From contig DAOTXR010000048.1 in the NCBI GenBank assembly GCA_034435375.1, forward strand, positions 345,429 through 409,428: 64,000 nt of DNA. The letters are read 5' to 3'. Every line of letters starts with the position of its first letter. The first letter of the stretch is position 1. Positions 18,865 to 27,683 of the stretch are shown here, piece after piece. The notes under the pieces are model-generated. The model did no database searches and was not told the DNA's origin. It saw nothing but the letters and a program-made list of their open reading frames with translations. The position numbers and the translations under genes are program-made. Source of the stretch: DAOTXR01 sp034435375. Lineage in GTDB: Bacteria; Chloroflexota; Anaerolineae; Aggregatilineales; UBA3940.

Positions 18865-19707
18865 ATGGCCGATCACTCACGATCGGTGCGCATCGTCGTT
18901 ACCAGCGATCTCCACTATGACCCGACCGGTAGCCTAACGTCGCCCAGGGCTATCAGAGCGCTTGTCGGGGAAATCGAAGGCGAAGAGCCTGATGCCGTGG
19001 TCATTGCAGGAGACCTGGCGCATGGCCTCGACCTGTTCTCAAGGTGTCTGGCCTGCTTTGATGATCTCGACGTGCCTGTTGCAGTGCTGGCAGGCAACCA
19101 TGATGTGTGGCGTGATGATAATGCCGGCCTCTCGTCGCTGGAACTGTGGCGCTCGCGATTGCCCGAAACGACTCGAAAGGCAGGAGCGATCTGGTTGGAG
19201 AGCGAAGTGTTGCGTGTGGGAGATGTTGCCGTCGTCGGCTCGATGGTATGGTACGACTATTCGGCTCTTGACCCGGCGTGGCCAATGGCTGTGGAGCACA
19301 TCACTGTCATTAAACGGCTGTTGAACAACGATGCTTACTGGATCAACTGGCACTACACCGACCCGGAGTTCGCTGCTGAGCTTGAGGCCGCCCTGGCCGA
19401 GCGTCTGTCATGGGCCTGCCAGGATGACAGTGTGCGAGCAGTGGCTGTCGTGACACACATTCCCATCCTGGAGCCACAGATCATGCGCAAACCCCATGAC
19501 CAGCGATGGGGGATCAGTAATGCCTACTTCGGCAACCTGACTACCGGTCGAGTGGTCCTGGCGCAGCCGAAGGTGCGCGTGGTGGTTAGCGGGCATACCC
19601 ATATCGGACGCAGCGGCTGGGTGGAACGCGACGGCATATCGCCAGTTGAGTGCCATGTTGTGCCCAGCGACTATCGGCAGCCAGCCTACGTGGTGATCGA
19701 CTTATAG
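18865..19707 (+). CDS. Calcineurin-like metallophosphoesterase
   Basis: Metallophosphoesterase of 280 residues. The dimetal motifs are in order: SDLHYD (D-x-H), AGDLAHG (GD), AGNHDVW (GNHD), VVTHIPIL (His) and SGHTHIGRSG (GHxH). All expected ligands are present, so it should be active on a phosphodiester or phosphomonoester. The substrate cannot be read from sequence. CAGGAG precedes the ATG. It is followed 41 bp later by the ECF sigma gene. Confidence 0.88.
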   Translation: MADHSRSVRIVVTSDLHYDPTGSLTSPRAIRALVGEIEGEEPDAVVIAGDLAHGLDLFSRCLACFDDLDVPVAVLAGNHDVWRDDNAGLSSLELWRSRLPETTRKAGAIWLESEVLRVGDVAVVGSMVWYDYSALDPAWPMAVEHITVIKRLLNNDAYWINWHYTDPEFAAELEAALAERLSWACQDDSVRAVAVVTHIPILEPQIMRKPHDQRWGISNAYFGNLTTGRVVLAQPKVRVVVSGHTHIGRSGWVERDGISPVECHVVPSDYRQPAYVVIDL

Positions 19708-19714
19708 CCCAGAC

Positions 19715-19724
19715 TGTCACAAAA
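19715..19724 (+). promoter_or_regulatory. Possible ECF-type -35 element
   Basis: TGTCACAAAA lies 25 bp upstream of the sigma factor start. TGTCAC-type -35 elements are known for some ECF sigma groups, so this might be an autoregulated promoter. No matching -10 (CGTC-like) element is evident. Confidence 0.25.
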
Positions 19725-19748
19725 CCGGCATAGGATGGTGTTTAAAGG

Positions 19749-20357
19749 GTGAGACCGATGCCATCGGGAGAGGATGAGCCATTGACAGCTATCCCTGACG
19801 CGATCCTTCTACGGCGTTTTCGGGGGGGCGATGAGGCTTCGTTTGAGGAGCTGTTTCTGCGTTACCATGACATGGTCTACGGTGTGTTGTTTCGGCTAAC
19901 AGGCACACGTGCTGAGGCCGAAGACCTGGTGCAGGAGGTATTTCTGAAGCTATATGAGCGCCCGTTGCGGCATGGCAACAACGTTGCGGGTTGGCTGTAT
20001 CGGGTGGCGGTCAACATGGGGTACAACGCACTGCGGTCAGGCCAGCGACGGGCGCTGCGCGAGCGGACTGTCGGGCACGAAAACAGCGCCACACCTCCTA
20101 CCGAGGACGAGGTTACCCGGCGGGAGACTCGGCGCGAGGTGCGAGCGGCGCTGGCTAGAGTTCCGCCCCGCATGGCCAAGCTGCTGATCCTGCGCCAGAT
20201 GGGATTCAGCTATAAGGAGCTGGCCGACATTCTGAATGTCGCACCGGGATCGGTCGGGACGCTGCTGGCGCGGGCCCAACGGATATTTTGCAAAGCATAT
20301 GCAGGCTACCTGTGGCCTGAGGGGGCAGAAGGAGATGAGGATGCAGCATCCAAGTGA
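19749..20357 (+). CDS. ECF RNA polymerase sigma factor
   Basis: Alternative sigma factor of 202 residues. Region 2 is clear: DMVYGVLFRLTGTRAEAEDLVQEVFLKLYER, then GWLYRVAVNMGYNALRS. Region 4 is PRMAKLLILRQMGFSYKELADILNVAPGSVGTLLARAQ. The start is either GTG at 19749 or ATG at 19758. Its 3' end overlaps the start of the anti-sigma gene by 17 bp, which implies translational coupling. It presumably responds to an envelope signal sensed by the partner. Confidence 0.9.
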   Translation: MRPMPSGEDEPLTAIPDAILLRRFRGGDEASFEELFLRYHDMVYGVLFRLTGTRAEAEDLVQEVFLKLYERPLRHGNNVAGWLYRVAVNMGYNALRSGQRRALRERTVGHENSATPPTEDEVTRRETRREVRAALARVPPRMAKLLILRQMGFSYKELADILNVAPGSVGTLLARAQRIFCKAYAGYLWPEGAEGDEDAASK

Positions 20358-21471
20358 TGGGACATTGCTCTGCTGGTTGGATGCACAGCTCAATGAGCGC
20401 CTGCATCATGTTGTCGGGGATCATGTGGATAGGTGTAAGACCTGCCAGCGGCGTGTGTGTGAGTTAAGGGACAGGCGGGACCGCACAATCGAGGTTTTGG
20501 GCCTGCTCGATCCCGGCCCAATCAACCCGTTCAACCGTCAGTGGTCGTTGATGGCTTTGCGAGCGACCTTGCACAGGAGGAATACAGGAACTATGTGGAA
20601 TAGGATCAGAACGAACAAAGGTGTACAGCGGATCTTGATCGGTGTCGCAGCGCTGGTCATAGTGATTGGCCTACTGTTACTCGCGCCGGTGCGGGCATTG
20701 GCCAGCGACTTCCTTGCCCTGTTCCGCGTTGAACAGTTTGTAGTGGTCGATGTGGACCCAGAGCGCATCGAGCAGATCGCCGAGGCGATTGATGAAGATA
20801 TGTACTTCGGCGAGCAGGAGTTACTTGAAGACCCCGGCGAGCCAGTCGAAGTTGCCACGCTGGACGAGGCTGTTGCGATGGTCGGTTTTGCGCCGCGTGT
20901 GCCTCAGGGTTATGGTGTTCCAACCTCGATCGCCGTCAGCGGCAGGGGGCGGATGCGCTTCACGCCTGAGGTCGAGACGCTGCGTGCTGTGTTCGAAACA
21001 GTGGGCCTCGATCCTGATCTGATGCCTGCCGAGATCGATGGTAAGCCGTTCGACATTACAATTCCGGCAAGTGTCGTGCTGACCTATAACGACGGCGACC
21101 CAGACATGCAGCGCGACTTCATGGTGGTGCAGGTGCCCAGCCCCAGCGTCGAGGTACCGGAGGATGTCGACATGCAGGCGCTGGGCGAGGCCATGTTGCA
21201 GTTGATCGGCATGTCGCCGGACGAGGCTGCCCGGTTGAGCCAGAGCATCGACTGGACGACCACGCTGGTGCTCCCTATCCCTACCAACGTGAGCAAGGTG
21301 CAGGAAGTCCGTGTCGATGGGACTACCGGCCTGCTTTTCGACATGTCTGATTACGAAGATGTGGATGGCGGCGGCGGGGCGCTGCTGTGGCAGAAGGAGG
21401 GCTTTGTCTTCCTGGTTGTTGGAATGTACAACTCCTTCGATCTGCTCGAGGTTGCCGAGTCCCTCCCATAG
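20341..21471 (+). CDS. Anti-sigma factor with zinc finger and DUF4367-like sensor domain
   Basis: Membrane anti-sigma protein of about 376 residues. The cytoplasmic N-terminus has the zf-HC2 motif H-x3-C-x2-C (HVDRCKTC) that sequesters sigma. A transmembrane helix follows (about 100-120, ILIGVAALVIVIGLLLLAP). The extracytoplasmic part contains a DUF4367-like beta domain (EVATLDEAVAMVGFAPRVPQGY, LLWQKEGFVFLVVG). The ATG at 20341 is preferred because AAGGAG lies six bases upstream; an earlier ATG at 20335 has no room for it. It forms a sigma/anti-sigma module with the overlapping upstream gene. Confidence 0.83.
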   Translation: MQHPSDGTLLCWLDAQLNERLHHVVGDHVDRCKTCQRRVCELRDRRDRTIEVLGLLDPGPINPFNRQWSLMALRATLHRRNTGTMWNRIRTNKGVQRILIGVAALVIVIGLLLLAPVRALASDFLALFRVEQFVVVDVDPERIEQIAEAIDEDMYFGEQELLEDPGEPVEVATLDEAVAMVGFAPRVPQGYGVPTSIAVSGRGRMRFTPEVETLRAVFETVGLDPDLMPAEIDGKPFDITIPASVVLTYNDGDPDMQRDFMVVQVPSPSVEVPEDVDMQALGEAMLQLIGMSPDEAARLSQSIDWTTTLVLPIPTNVSKVQEVRVDGTTGLLFDMSDYEDVDGGGGALLWQKEGFVFLVVGMYNSFDLLEVAESLP

Positions 21472-21514
21472 CTCCTTTCGGTCCGGCCTTGGGCCGGCTC
21501 GATCTGTAGCCCAT

Positions 21515-21550
21515 GCAGGTGAGGTGTGGAACTACTTTACCCTCACCTGC
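21515..21550 (+). terminator. Terminator-like hairpin after the anti-sigma gene
   Basis: GCAGGTGAGG and CCTCACCTGC form a perfect 10-bp stem around a 16-nt loop, followed by a T-rich run (GTATTTATTG). A smaller hairpin CCGGCC-TTG-GGCCGG (21483-21497) precedes it. Confidence 0.55.
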
Positions 21551-21660
21551 GTATTTATTGAAGGGATGCAGTGTTTTGTGGAGCAGGCATTGTTACAGAG
21601 ATACAAGCAGCTTGGATCAGCCCATTTTGGAAAGTCAGAGTCCCAAGAAGGATAATTCTC

Positions 21661-21837
21661 ATGTCCAGTACAGCCCAGCCTCAGTTCAGATGCGAGACCT
21701 GTCCACTGCGTGCTAAAGCCGAAGCCACCCCCAAGTCTCTGATCAGCCGGATTTGGCACTGGCACACTACTTGGTGCCCCGGCTGGAAGGCTTACCAGAA
21801 GCACTTGGCCGAACGAAAAACTGCCTCAGGCATCTGA
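21661..21837 (+). CDS. Small cysteine-containing protein
   Basis: A 58-residue protein with a good ribosome site (GAAGGA, 8 bp from the ATG). It is rich in Cys, Trp, Arg and Lys: CETCPLRAKAEATPKSL, then RIWHWHTTWCPGWKAY. The C-x2-C...C and WHxxWCPGWK patterns look like a conserved small protein that I recall from anaerobic bacteria under the name hypothetical, but I cannot verify this. The three Cys and two His could bind a metal. It is followed by 146 bp without a gene and then an ABC transporter. Function unknown. Confidence 0.6.
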   Translation: MSSTAQPQFRCETCPLRAKAEATPKSLISRIWHWHTTWCPGWKAYQKHLAERKTASGI

Positions 21838-21942
21838 ACCCAAACCGCACAAGACAGATCGCGACAGCAGGAGATGGTCGATCGTCGGCTGGGCGCGTGG
21901 CGTTTGCATCTTCAGCGTGCTGTCGGCAGCTAGACGATGGGT

Positions 21943-21948
21943 TATAAT
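21943..21948 (+). promoter_or_regulatory. Probable -10 element of the ABC transporter operon
   Basis: TATAAT lies 35 bp upstream of the ATG at 21984. No convincing -35 hexamer is seen at 16-18 bp spacing. Confidence 0.4.
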
Positions 21949-21983
21949 GCCCTCCAAAGTATGTGGGGGTAAAGGGTCGCTGC

Positions 21984-22946
21984 ATGACATCAGCCGGCGC
22001 TACCGTTTCGGGCGATGCTATCCAGACCTTTGAGCTGCGCAAGGTCTACAACGAGACCAAGGTTGCTGTCGAAGGGCTGACGCTCCAGGTTCGACGCGGT
22101 GAAGTGTTTGGTTTTCTGGGGCCTAATGGGGCGGGCAAAACCACCTCGATCAAGATGCTTCTGGGCTTGGTCAAGCCCACAGCGGGCAGTGGGCTGCTGC
22201 TTGGTGTACCCATTGCTAGGCCGGAGGCCCGGCGAGCTGTTGGCTTCCTGCCGGAGCACTTTCGCTTCCATGAGTGGATGCGTGCCGATGAATTTCTCGA
22301 CCTGCATGGCCAGCTCTACGGCATGAGCAGATCCGATCGGGCTGCACGTATCCCCCAGTTGATCGAGCAGGTGGACCTGGTCGACAGCGCCCACAAACGG
22401 CTGCGCACCTTTTCAAAGGGAATGCTCCAGCGCATTGGCCTGGCGATGGCTCTCTTGCCACGTCCGGCGCTGGTCTTTCTGGATGAGCCTACATCGGGTC
22501 TCGATCCTTTTGGACGGTTGCTGGTGCGCGACGTGATCCGCGCTGCTCGTGATGAGGGCACGACGGTTTTCCTCAACTCCCACCTGCTGAGCGAGGTCGA
22601 AGTGACCTGCGACCGATTGGCCTTCATCCGGCAGGGCCGGGTCGTGCGGGTCGGGTCAATGCAAGAGCTGTCTGCTGGGTTGATCCATGTCCAGGTCCGC
22701 CTGGATGCGGTGCCTGCTGGATTGCTCGCGGACCTTGCCCGATGGAGCAGCAGCGTCGATCAGGTGGATGAACGAACAGTCGACCTGTCCCTTGCGAGCG
22801 AGGAACATCTGCCAGATCTCAATGCCTGGCTGGTGAGTCAGGGGCTGCGAGTCTACGCGTTGGCGCCGCGTCAAGTGACGCTGGAACAGCTCTTTCTCCA
22901 GATCATGCAAGACAGTGCGACTGCCTCGCGGGGGAAAACGGCGTGA
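21984..22946 (+). CDS. ABC transporter ATP-binding protein
   Basis: Nucleotide-binding subunit (about 320 residues). Walker A GPNGAGKTTS, the region GFLPEHFRFHEWM in place of the Q-loop, signature FSKGMLQRIG (a variant LSGGQ), Walker B LVFLDEPTSGLDP and switch His in LNSHLLSEVE are present. The extra C-terminal domain resembles CcmA/NatA-type exporters. The ATG at 21984 follows AAGGGT; an in-frame GTG at 21963 is possible. The stop codon overlaps the GTG of the permease (GTGA), so the two are co-translated. Confidence 0.9.
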   Translation: MTSAGATVSGDAIQTFELRKVYNETKVAVEGLTLQVRRGEVFGFLGPNGAGKTTSIKMLLGLVKPTAGSGLLLGVPIARPEARRAVGFLPEHFRFHEWMRADEFLDLHGQLYGMSRSDRAARIPQLIEQVDLVDSAHKRLRTFSKGMLQRIGLAMALLPRPALVFLDEPTSGLDPFGRLLVRDVIRAARDEGTTVFLNSHLLSEVEVTCDRLAFIRQGRVVRVGSMQELSAGLIHVQVRLDAVPAGLLADLARWSSSVDQVDERTVDLSLASEEHLPDLNAWLVSQGLRVYALAPRQVTLEQLFLQIMQDSATASRGKTA

Positions 22947-23809
22947 CGGTTCATAGTGCTACCTTCAGCCAACTTGTCGTCATCGTTCGCCTGACCCTGC
23001 GCGAGGCCCGCCGCCGCCGGCTGCTGTGGTTGGGTCTCGGCATGGGGTTGGCTTTCGTGGCGCTGTTCGCCACTGGTTATTACTTCGCCTACGAGGATTT
23101 CCGGAGCCACGCCGACTACGTAGGAATGCCGCAGGTCGAGTATCTGATCTTCGGCAGTACGTTCCTGACCGCTGCGCTGTACGTGGTCAACTTCCTGGTG
23201 GTCATGATTACTGTGCTCACGGCAGTGGGCACTATTTCGTCCGAGATAGACACCAACACCATCCACACTATCGCTGCCAAGCCAGTTCACCGCTGGCAGA
23301 TCGTGCTCGGCAAGTGGATCGGGCACACGATATTGGTTGTGTTGTATACCACAGTGCTGGCCTCTGGGGTGATGCTGGCTGTCTACCTCATCAGCGGCTT
23401 TAGCCCCTCTCATCCAATCGGCGTGGTGCTGATTTTGATTCTGGAAGGGTTAGCCGTTCTCAGTCTGACGATGCTGGGCGGCACACTGTTCAGCACGCTG
23501 GCTAACGGTGTGGTAGTTTTTATGATATACGGCCTGGCCTTCGTCGGCGGATGGGTCGAGCAGATCGGTTCGATGCTGGAAAGCCAGACTGCTGTCGACC
23601 TGGGCATTGCCTCCAGTTTGCTGTTGCCCAGTGAAGGGCTATGGCGCTATGCTGCCGGTCTGATGCAGTCCGGCCTGCGTTTTAGCCTGCCAGTCACGCC
23701 GTTTTCCATTGCCAGCCAGCCGACCCCGGCTTTTGTTGTGTATGCGGGGTTGTACACGCTGGCGCTGCTTGGCGCGGCTATAGGGGTGTTCAGCCAGAAA
23801 GATTTTTAG
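22943..23809 (+). CDS. ABC transporter permease
   Basis: Membrane partner of the preceding ATPase (288 residues, GTG start overlapping the ATPase stop). About six hydrophobic segments are visible, with the charged LTLREARRRRLLWLGLG at the N-terminus and IHTIAAKPVHRWQIVLGKW after the second helix. That segment is typical of ABC-2/NosY-like permeases (PF12679-like). The exported substrate is unknown. No accessory protein is adjacent; the lipoprotein 136 bp downstream may or may not be related. Confidence 0.85.
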   Translation: MTVHSATFSQLVVIVRLTLREARRRRLLWLGLGMGLAFVALFATGYYFAYEDFRSHADYVGMPQVEYLIFGSTFLTAALYVVNFLVVMITVLTAVGTISSEIDTNTIHTIAAKPVHRWQIVLGKWIGHTILVVLYTTVLASGVMLAVYLISGFSPSHPIGVVLILILEGLAVLSLTMLGGTLFSTLANGVVVFMIYGLAFVGGWVEQIGSMLESQTAVDLGIASSLLLPSEGLWRYAAGLMQSGLRFSLPVTPFSIASQPTPAFVVYAGLYTLALLGAAIGVFSQKDF

Positions 23810-23945
23810 CGCCAGTGCCATCTTCGGGGCGGTCGCCCTGAACGTACCGCCTCTTGTGACTTGAACACGCAGTTGTGATACACTCTGGCGGGCATTTTCG
23901 CCGGATGGATATGGTGGAATAACCACTTTTTGCTGCTGATTGCGT

Positions 23946-24656
23946 ATGAAGACGATACACAGAGCCACGCTGATCTCGATCGCCATGCTCCTGGTCCTGG
24001 CGGGGTGCACGTTGAGGTTATCGGGGCGGCAGGCACAGACTCCTGAACTGCCGACATTCGATCCAGCCTTGCTCTCGATCACGCTCCCACCGACCTCGAC
24101 CCTGCCACCGACTTATACACCACATCCCACTGTCGAGCACCTGCCAACCCACACGCCATTTCCGACCTTTCCCCCTCGGTTGGTTCTGACCTCGACCCCG
24201 GAGCTGTTGGGTGGGGCAGGAGCCGGAGGTGGTGCCGGCAGGCCCGCGCCTCTGCCCACACCGACATTCTTTTACATCGGCATCCCAGACGTCAGCCCAA
24301 AGATTGCTGAGCTTGAGCCGATCCTGACCTTCGTTAACGATGGCGTCAAGTGTGGGGAAACGATGCTGATGCAGGTAGGTGTGATCAACTGGGGCACCTA
24401 TGCGGCCCATGACTTCGTCGTGGAGTGGTCAGCAGGGCTTCCGATTGAGGCGGGTGTAGAGACCATCGATATTTTGGAGTGGGGGACATTGCCGTACTAT
24501 TTCCGCAACAAGGAGATTCGGTTCCCCTGCACCGAAACGACCACCTACTATGCCTACGTCCGGGTAGACGTGACGAATGTCGTTCTCGAGATCGATGAAA
24601 CCAACAATACCATCGAGACGACGTTTACCATACCTTACGTACCGGACAATGATTGA
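23946..24656 (+). CDS. Lipoprotein with Thr/Pro linker and CARDB-like domain
   Basis: Secreted lipoprotein of about 236 residues. The signal peptide ends in lipobox VLAGC (Cys21). A long Pro/Thr linker and a Gly-rich spacer run to about residue 105. A single CARDB-like beta-sandwich follows (MLMQVGVINWGTYAAHDFVVEWSAG ... VVLEIDETNNTIETTF). CARDB modules often sit in cell-surface proteins; no enzymatic motif is visible. An in-frame TTG six bases earlier is less likely than this ATG. Confidence 0.75.
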   Translation: MKTIHRATLISIAMLLVLAGCTLRLSGRQAQTPELPTFDPALLSITLPPTSTLPPTYTPHPTVEHLPTHTPFPTFPPRLVLTSTPELLGGAGAGGGAGRPAPLPTPTFFYIGIPDVSPKIAELEPILTFVNDGVKCGETMLMQVGVINWGTYAAHDFVVEWSAGLPIEAGVETIDILEWGTLPYYFRNKEIRFPCTETTTYYAYVRVDVTNVVLEIDETNNTIETTFTIPYVPDND

Positions 24657-24680
24657 CGGCAGCCAGGAAATGCGCAAAAG

Positions 24681-24711
24681 GAGGGGAAAGCCATGACTGG
24701 GCTTTCCCCTC
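24681..24711. terminator. Bidirectional terminator hairpin
   Basis: GAGGGGAAAGCC and GGCTTTCCCCTC form a perfect 12-bp stem with a 7-nt loop between two convergent genes (CARDB lipoprotein, STAS protein). It lacks a long U-tract. Confidence 0.65.
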
Positions 24712-24728
24712 TCGCTTCCTGAGGTAAT

Positions 24729-25076
24729 TCAGCCAGCCAGGTGTAGAATTGCGTCGGCGACTGACTCGTGAACCGGGAACATAGTGTTGTACCCGGCGAC
24801 GGTGATGACCTTCATCACGTGCTCGTTGGGCGCGGCAAGGTGAAGCTCGCCGTGTGCGCTGTGGAGCATCTTGGCGCCGATGAGCAACATCCGCAAGCCA
24901 TAACTAGACATGTAATCCACACCGGACAGGTCAACGATCACCCGGCCCCCATGTTCCATCAGAGACGCTTTGAATTCCTCTTCGATAGCCATCGCGCTCG
25001 GCGCATCCAGCGTTCCAACCAGGCTGATTTTGCGCAGGCCATGATCGATGAACTCTTCCGACATTGTCACGGACAT
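24729..25076 (-). CDS. STAS-domain anti-anti-sigma factor
   Basis: Single-domain STAS protein of 115 residues. It shows LVGTLDAPSAMAIEEEF, VDLSGVDYMSSYGLRMLL and a late IFNTM-like segment. The phosphorylatable Ser lies in the MSSYG motif. Such proteins bind anti-sigma kinases (SpoIIAB/RsbW type) in partner-switching pathways. No kinase is adjacent. The ATG at 25076 has GGAGGT just upstream and is preferred over the in-frame GTG at 25088. Confidence 0.87.
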   Translation of the reverse strand: MSVTMSEEFIDHGLRKISLVGTLDAPSAMAIEEEFKASLMEHGGRVIVDLSGVDYMSSYGLRMLLIGAKMLHSAHGELHLAAPNEHVMKVITVAGYNTMFPVHESVADAILHLAG

Positions 25077-25257
25077 GGGTACCTCCACGAGCTACGAATA
25101 GGCATATAGGATTAAAAGACAAATGCCCACGTTGGACGAGTGCCAAGCCCAAGTATAGCCCGCCATCAGCAGGGGACAAGTATTATCTCGCCCTGGGCAG
25201 GCAGAGAAGGTATATTCTTCCCAGATATCTCTGCCGCAGATTGAAAGTAGTATTCAC

Positions 25258-26595
25258 ATGATGACTTCATGCGCCATTCACGAACGCCCCATAGAGCTTT
25301 TGCAGCACCTGATCCGGTTCAACACGACCAATCCGCCGGGCAATGAGGCGGAGTGTGTCGCCTACATCAACCAGTTGCTGGGCGATGCCGGCATTGAGAC
25401 AACGATTCTAGCCGACGACGATCGGCGGCCCAACCTGCTGGCTCGGTTGAGAGGGAGAGGAGATGCGCCTCCCCTGCTGATGTATGGGCACGTGGATGTG
25501 GTGACGACTGACCATCAGGAATGGACCCACCCACCCTTTGCGGCAGAGATCGCTGATGGGTACCTGTGGGGGCGAGGCGCGCTCGACATGAAGGGCGGCG
25601 TGGCAATGATGGTTGCCGCCTTTTTACGCGCCAAGGCCACGGGGATCGATCTGCCGGGCGATGTGCTGCTGGCCATCCTGAGCGATGAAGAGGCCGCCGG
25701 GACGCATGGCGCCCGATTCTTGGTCGAGCAGCATCCAGAGCAGTTCAAGAGTGTTCGCTACGCGATTGGCGAGTTTGGCGGCTTTACTCTGTATATGGGG
25801 GGGCGGAAGTTCTATCCCATTATGGTCGCTGAGAAGCAGATCTGCTCCGTCAGAGTCACCCTGCGCGGTCCTGCTGGACATGGGTCGCTGCCGATCCGAG
25901 GTGGGGCAATGGCCCGTTTGGGCGAAGCATTGCGCAGGTTAGATCGTCAACGTCTGCCGGTGCACATTACCCCGGCAGCTCGTCAGATGATCGACACCAT
26001 CAGCCGTCACCTGCCGTATTTGTCCGGCGTTGTGTTACGGCAGCTGCTCAACCCTGTGCTCACCGATCACGTGCTGAACCTGCTGGGAGCACAGGGACAT
26101 ACTCTCGCGCCGCTGCTGCACAATACGGTTAGCCCCACGATAGTGCAGGGAGGCAACAAGATCAATGTCATCCCCGCTGAGGTCTCACTGGCGCTGGATG
26201 GGCGCCTGCTGCCTGGATTGGGGCCAGACGACATGATCCACGAACTAAGGGCGCTTTTGGGTGATGCCGTCGATCTGGAAGTTGTGGAATATGACCCTGG
26301 CCCGCCTGATCCTGACATGGGTCTGTTTGATACGCTGGCTGGCGTCTTGCGTGAAGTCGATCCTGAGGGCGTCCCTATGCCACTGCTGCTGAGCGCTGTG
26401 ACCGATGCGCGGTTCTTCGCGCGGCTGGGAATCCAGACCTACGGCTTCACGCCGATGCAGCTTGCGCCTGGGTTCAACTTCAGTAGCACCATCCATGCCG
26501 CTGACGAACGCATCCCGGTTGAGGCAGTCGAGTTCGGTACGCGTGCTATCTACACGTTGCTCCAGCGATTTGGAGACAAGGTCCCGGCCCCGTGA
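25258..26595 (+). CDS. M20-family metallopeptidase
   Basis: Zinc-dependent amidohydrolase/peptidase of 445 residues, in the ArgE/DapE/CPG2 group. Visible motifs: MYGHVDVV (metal His and Asp), GRGALDMKGGVA (bridging Asp), LSDEEAAGTHGA (catalytic Glu plus metal Glu) and the dimerisation-domain segment RGPAGHGSLP with its His. The GGNKINVIPAEVSLALDGR stretch is typical. It probably acts as a cytoplasmic di- or carboxypeptidase; the exact substrate cannot be inferred. The start has two consecutive ATG codons (25258, 25261). Confidence 0.9.
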   Translation: MMTSCAIHERPIELLQHLIRFNTTNPPGNEAECVAYINQLLGDAGIETTILADDDRRPNLLARLRGRGDAPPLLMYGHVDVVTTDHQEWTHPPFAAEIADGYLWGRGALDMKGGVAMMVAAFLRAKATGIDLPGDVLLAILSDEEAAGTHGARFLVEQHPEQFKSVRYAIGEFGGFTLYMGGRKFYPIMVAEKQICSVRVTLRGPAGHGSLPIRGGAMARLGEALRRLDRQRLPVHITPAARQMIDTISRHLPYLSGVVLRQLLNPVLTDHVLNLLGAQGHTLAPLLHNTVSPTIVQGGNKINVIPAEVSLALDGRLLPGLGPDDMIHELRALLGDAVDLEVVEYDPGPPDPDMGLFDTLAGVLREVDPEGVPMPLLLSAVTDARFFARLGIQTYGFTPMQLAPGFNFSSTIHAADERIPVEAVEFGTRAIYTLLQRFGDKVPAP

Positions 26596-26702
26596 CAAGG
26601 CCATTTTGACCTGAGAGAGACATTGCACGTGCTTGTAGACCGGACTGTGGGTTATACATAGTGTGCAAACGACAGACAGTGGGGTGAGGGGGAGTATCTC
26701 AG

Positions 26703-27068
26703 ATGAACCGTACAATTCTGCAGTGGGCCGTGATCGTCTTGGCGGCAGTAACGGCGCTGATCCACCTGGCTTTGGGCGCGGCGGGCGTGCTCGATGGCCT
26801 GGATGCGCTCAGTATTCTTTTCATTCTGAATGGGATCGGGTTCTTCATGCTGCTCGCGGCAGTGTTCCTCAACGTGCCGTTTTTTGCAGGACGGCGTGCG
26901 CTGGCACACTATCTGCTGATCGCCTTCGCTGCTGTGACGTTGGTGGCCTACTTTGTGGTGAATGGCTTTGTCGGCATGGGGATAGCAGCCATCATCAGCA
27001 AGGTGGCTGAAGCCCTGCTGATCGTTGCCACATTTCTACACCTGCGTGCGGTCCGGGAGTCTGTCTAG
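26703..27068 (+). CDS. Small four-helix membrane protein
   Basis: Protein of 121 residues with four predicted transmembrane helices (about 5-27, 38-60, 67-90, 95-115) and almost no soluble part. It resembles DoxX-like or other small uncharacterised integral membrane proteins, but I do not recognise the family. It starts 107 bp after the M20 peptidase gene. Confidence 0.65.
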   Translation: MNRTILQWAVIVLAAVTALIHLALGAAGVLDGLDALSILFILNGIGFFMLLAAVFLNVPFFAGRRALAHYLLIAFAAVTLVAYFVVNGFVGMGIAAIISKVAEALLIVATFLHLRAVRESV

Positions 27069-27141
27069 GCCAATGGATGGCTATCACGCCGCGAAGTTCG
27101 CCGTGTGGCAGGAGTGTGGGCGCAAGCCAGAGTTCATGATC

Positions 27142-27168
27142 AGAGGGTCTCTAAACTAGAGACCCTCT
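27142..27168. terminator. Convergent terminator hairpin
   Basis: AGAGGGTCTCTA-AAC-TAGAGACCCTCT is a perfect 12-bp stem with a three-base loop. It lies between the small membrane protein gene (+) and the cyclic-nucleotide-binding protein gene (-). Confidence 0.7.
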
Positions 27169-27224
27169 GCCACAGGCGCCTGCTTTCGATGCAGCAGTTG
27201 ACCTGCCCGTGAACCTGGCCAGAT

Positions 27225-27683
27225 TCAGTCTATTAGGCTCACGAATCGGACGCGCAGGTCGGTCAGGCGATTGCCTATCACCTTGGCCAGCTGTCGCATG
27301 ATCTGGAAACCGATCTCCGGCTTGGCTTCCATGAGCTCGATCAGCCGATGGGCATCGAGTTTGGCAAGTTGGACCTGGGTCGACGCAATTGCGTCCAGCG
27401 TGTAAGTGTATGGCTCGATCAGCGCCGACCAACCGACCACATCGCCCTCAACCATAGTAGACACATCGATCAGACGGGTTCGCTCTGCATCAAGGCTGAG
27501 CTTGAGGTCAACCTTCCCCTTGATGATCAAGTAAAGGGCGCTGGCTTCATCTCCGTCATGAAATAGCCAGTCTCCCGCGTCCAAGACAACTTCTTCGCTC
27601 AGCATGGCGATGTCTTTGAAGACAGCCGCATCCAAGCCGGCGAACAGTGCAAAACGGCGCAGCATTTCAGGTGAGATCATCAC
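27225..27683 (-). CDS. Cyclic-nucleotide-binding domain protein
   Basis: A 152-residue protein consisting of one cNMP-binding beta-roll (DAGDWLFHDGDEASALYLIIKGKVDL ... VEGDVVGWSALIEPYTYT) and a C-terminal helix. There is no helix-turn-helix, so it is not a Crp-type transcription factor. It may be an allosteric or sensor subunit. It is the last gene of the hydrogenase operon and overlaps the maturation protease gene by 4 bp (ATGA). That suggests a link to hydrogenase control, perhaps via redox or nucleotide sensing; this is inference. The Glu/Arg pair of the phosphate-binding cassette of true cAMP binders is not obvious. Confidence 0.82.
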   Translation of the reverse strand: MMISPEMLRRFALFAGLDAAVFKDIAMLSEEVVLDAGDWLFHDGDEASALYLIIKGKVDLKLSLDAERTRLIDVSTMVEGDVVGWSALIEPYTYTLDAIASTQVQLAKLDAHRLIELMEAKPEIGFQIMRQLAKVIGNRLTDLRVRFVSLID

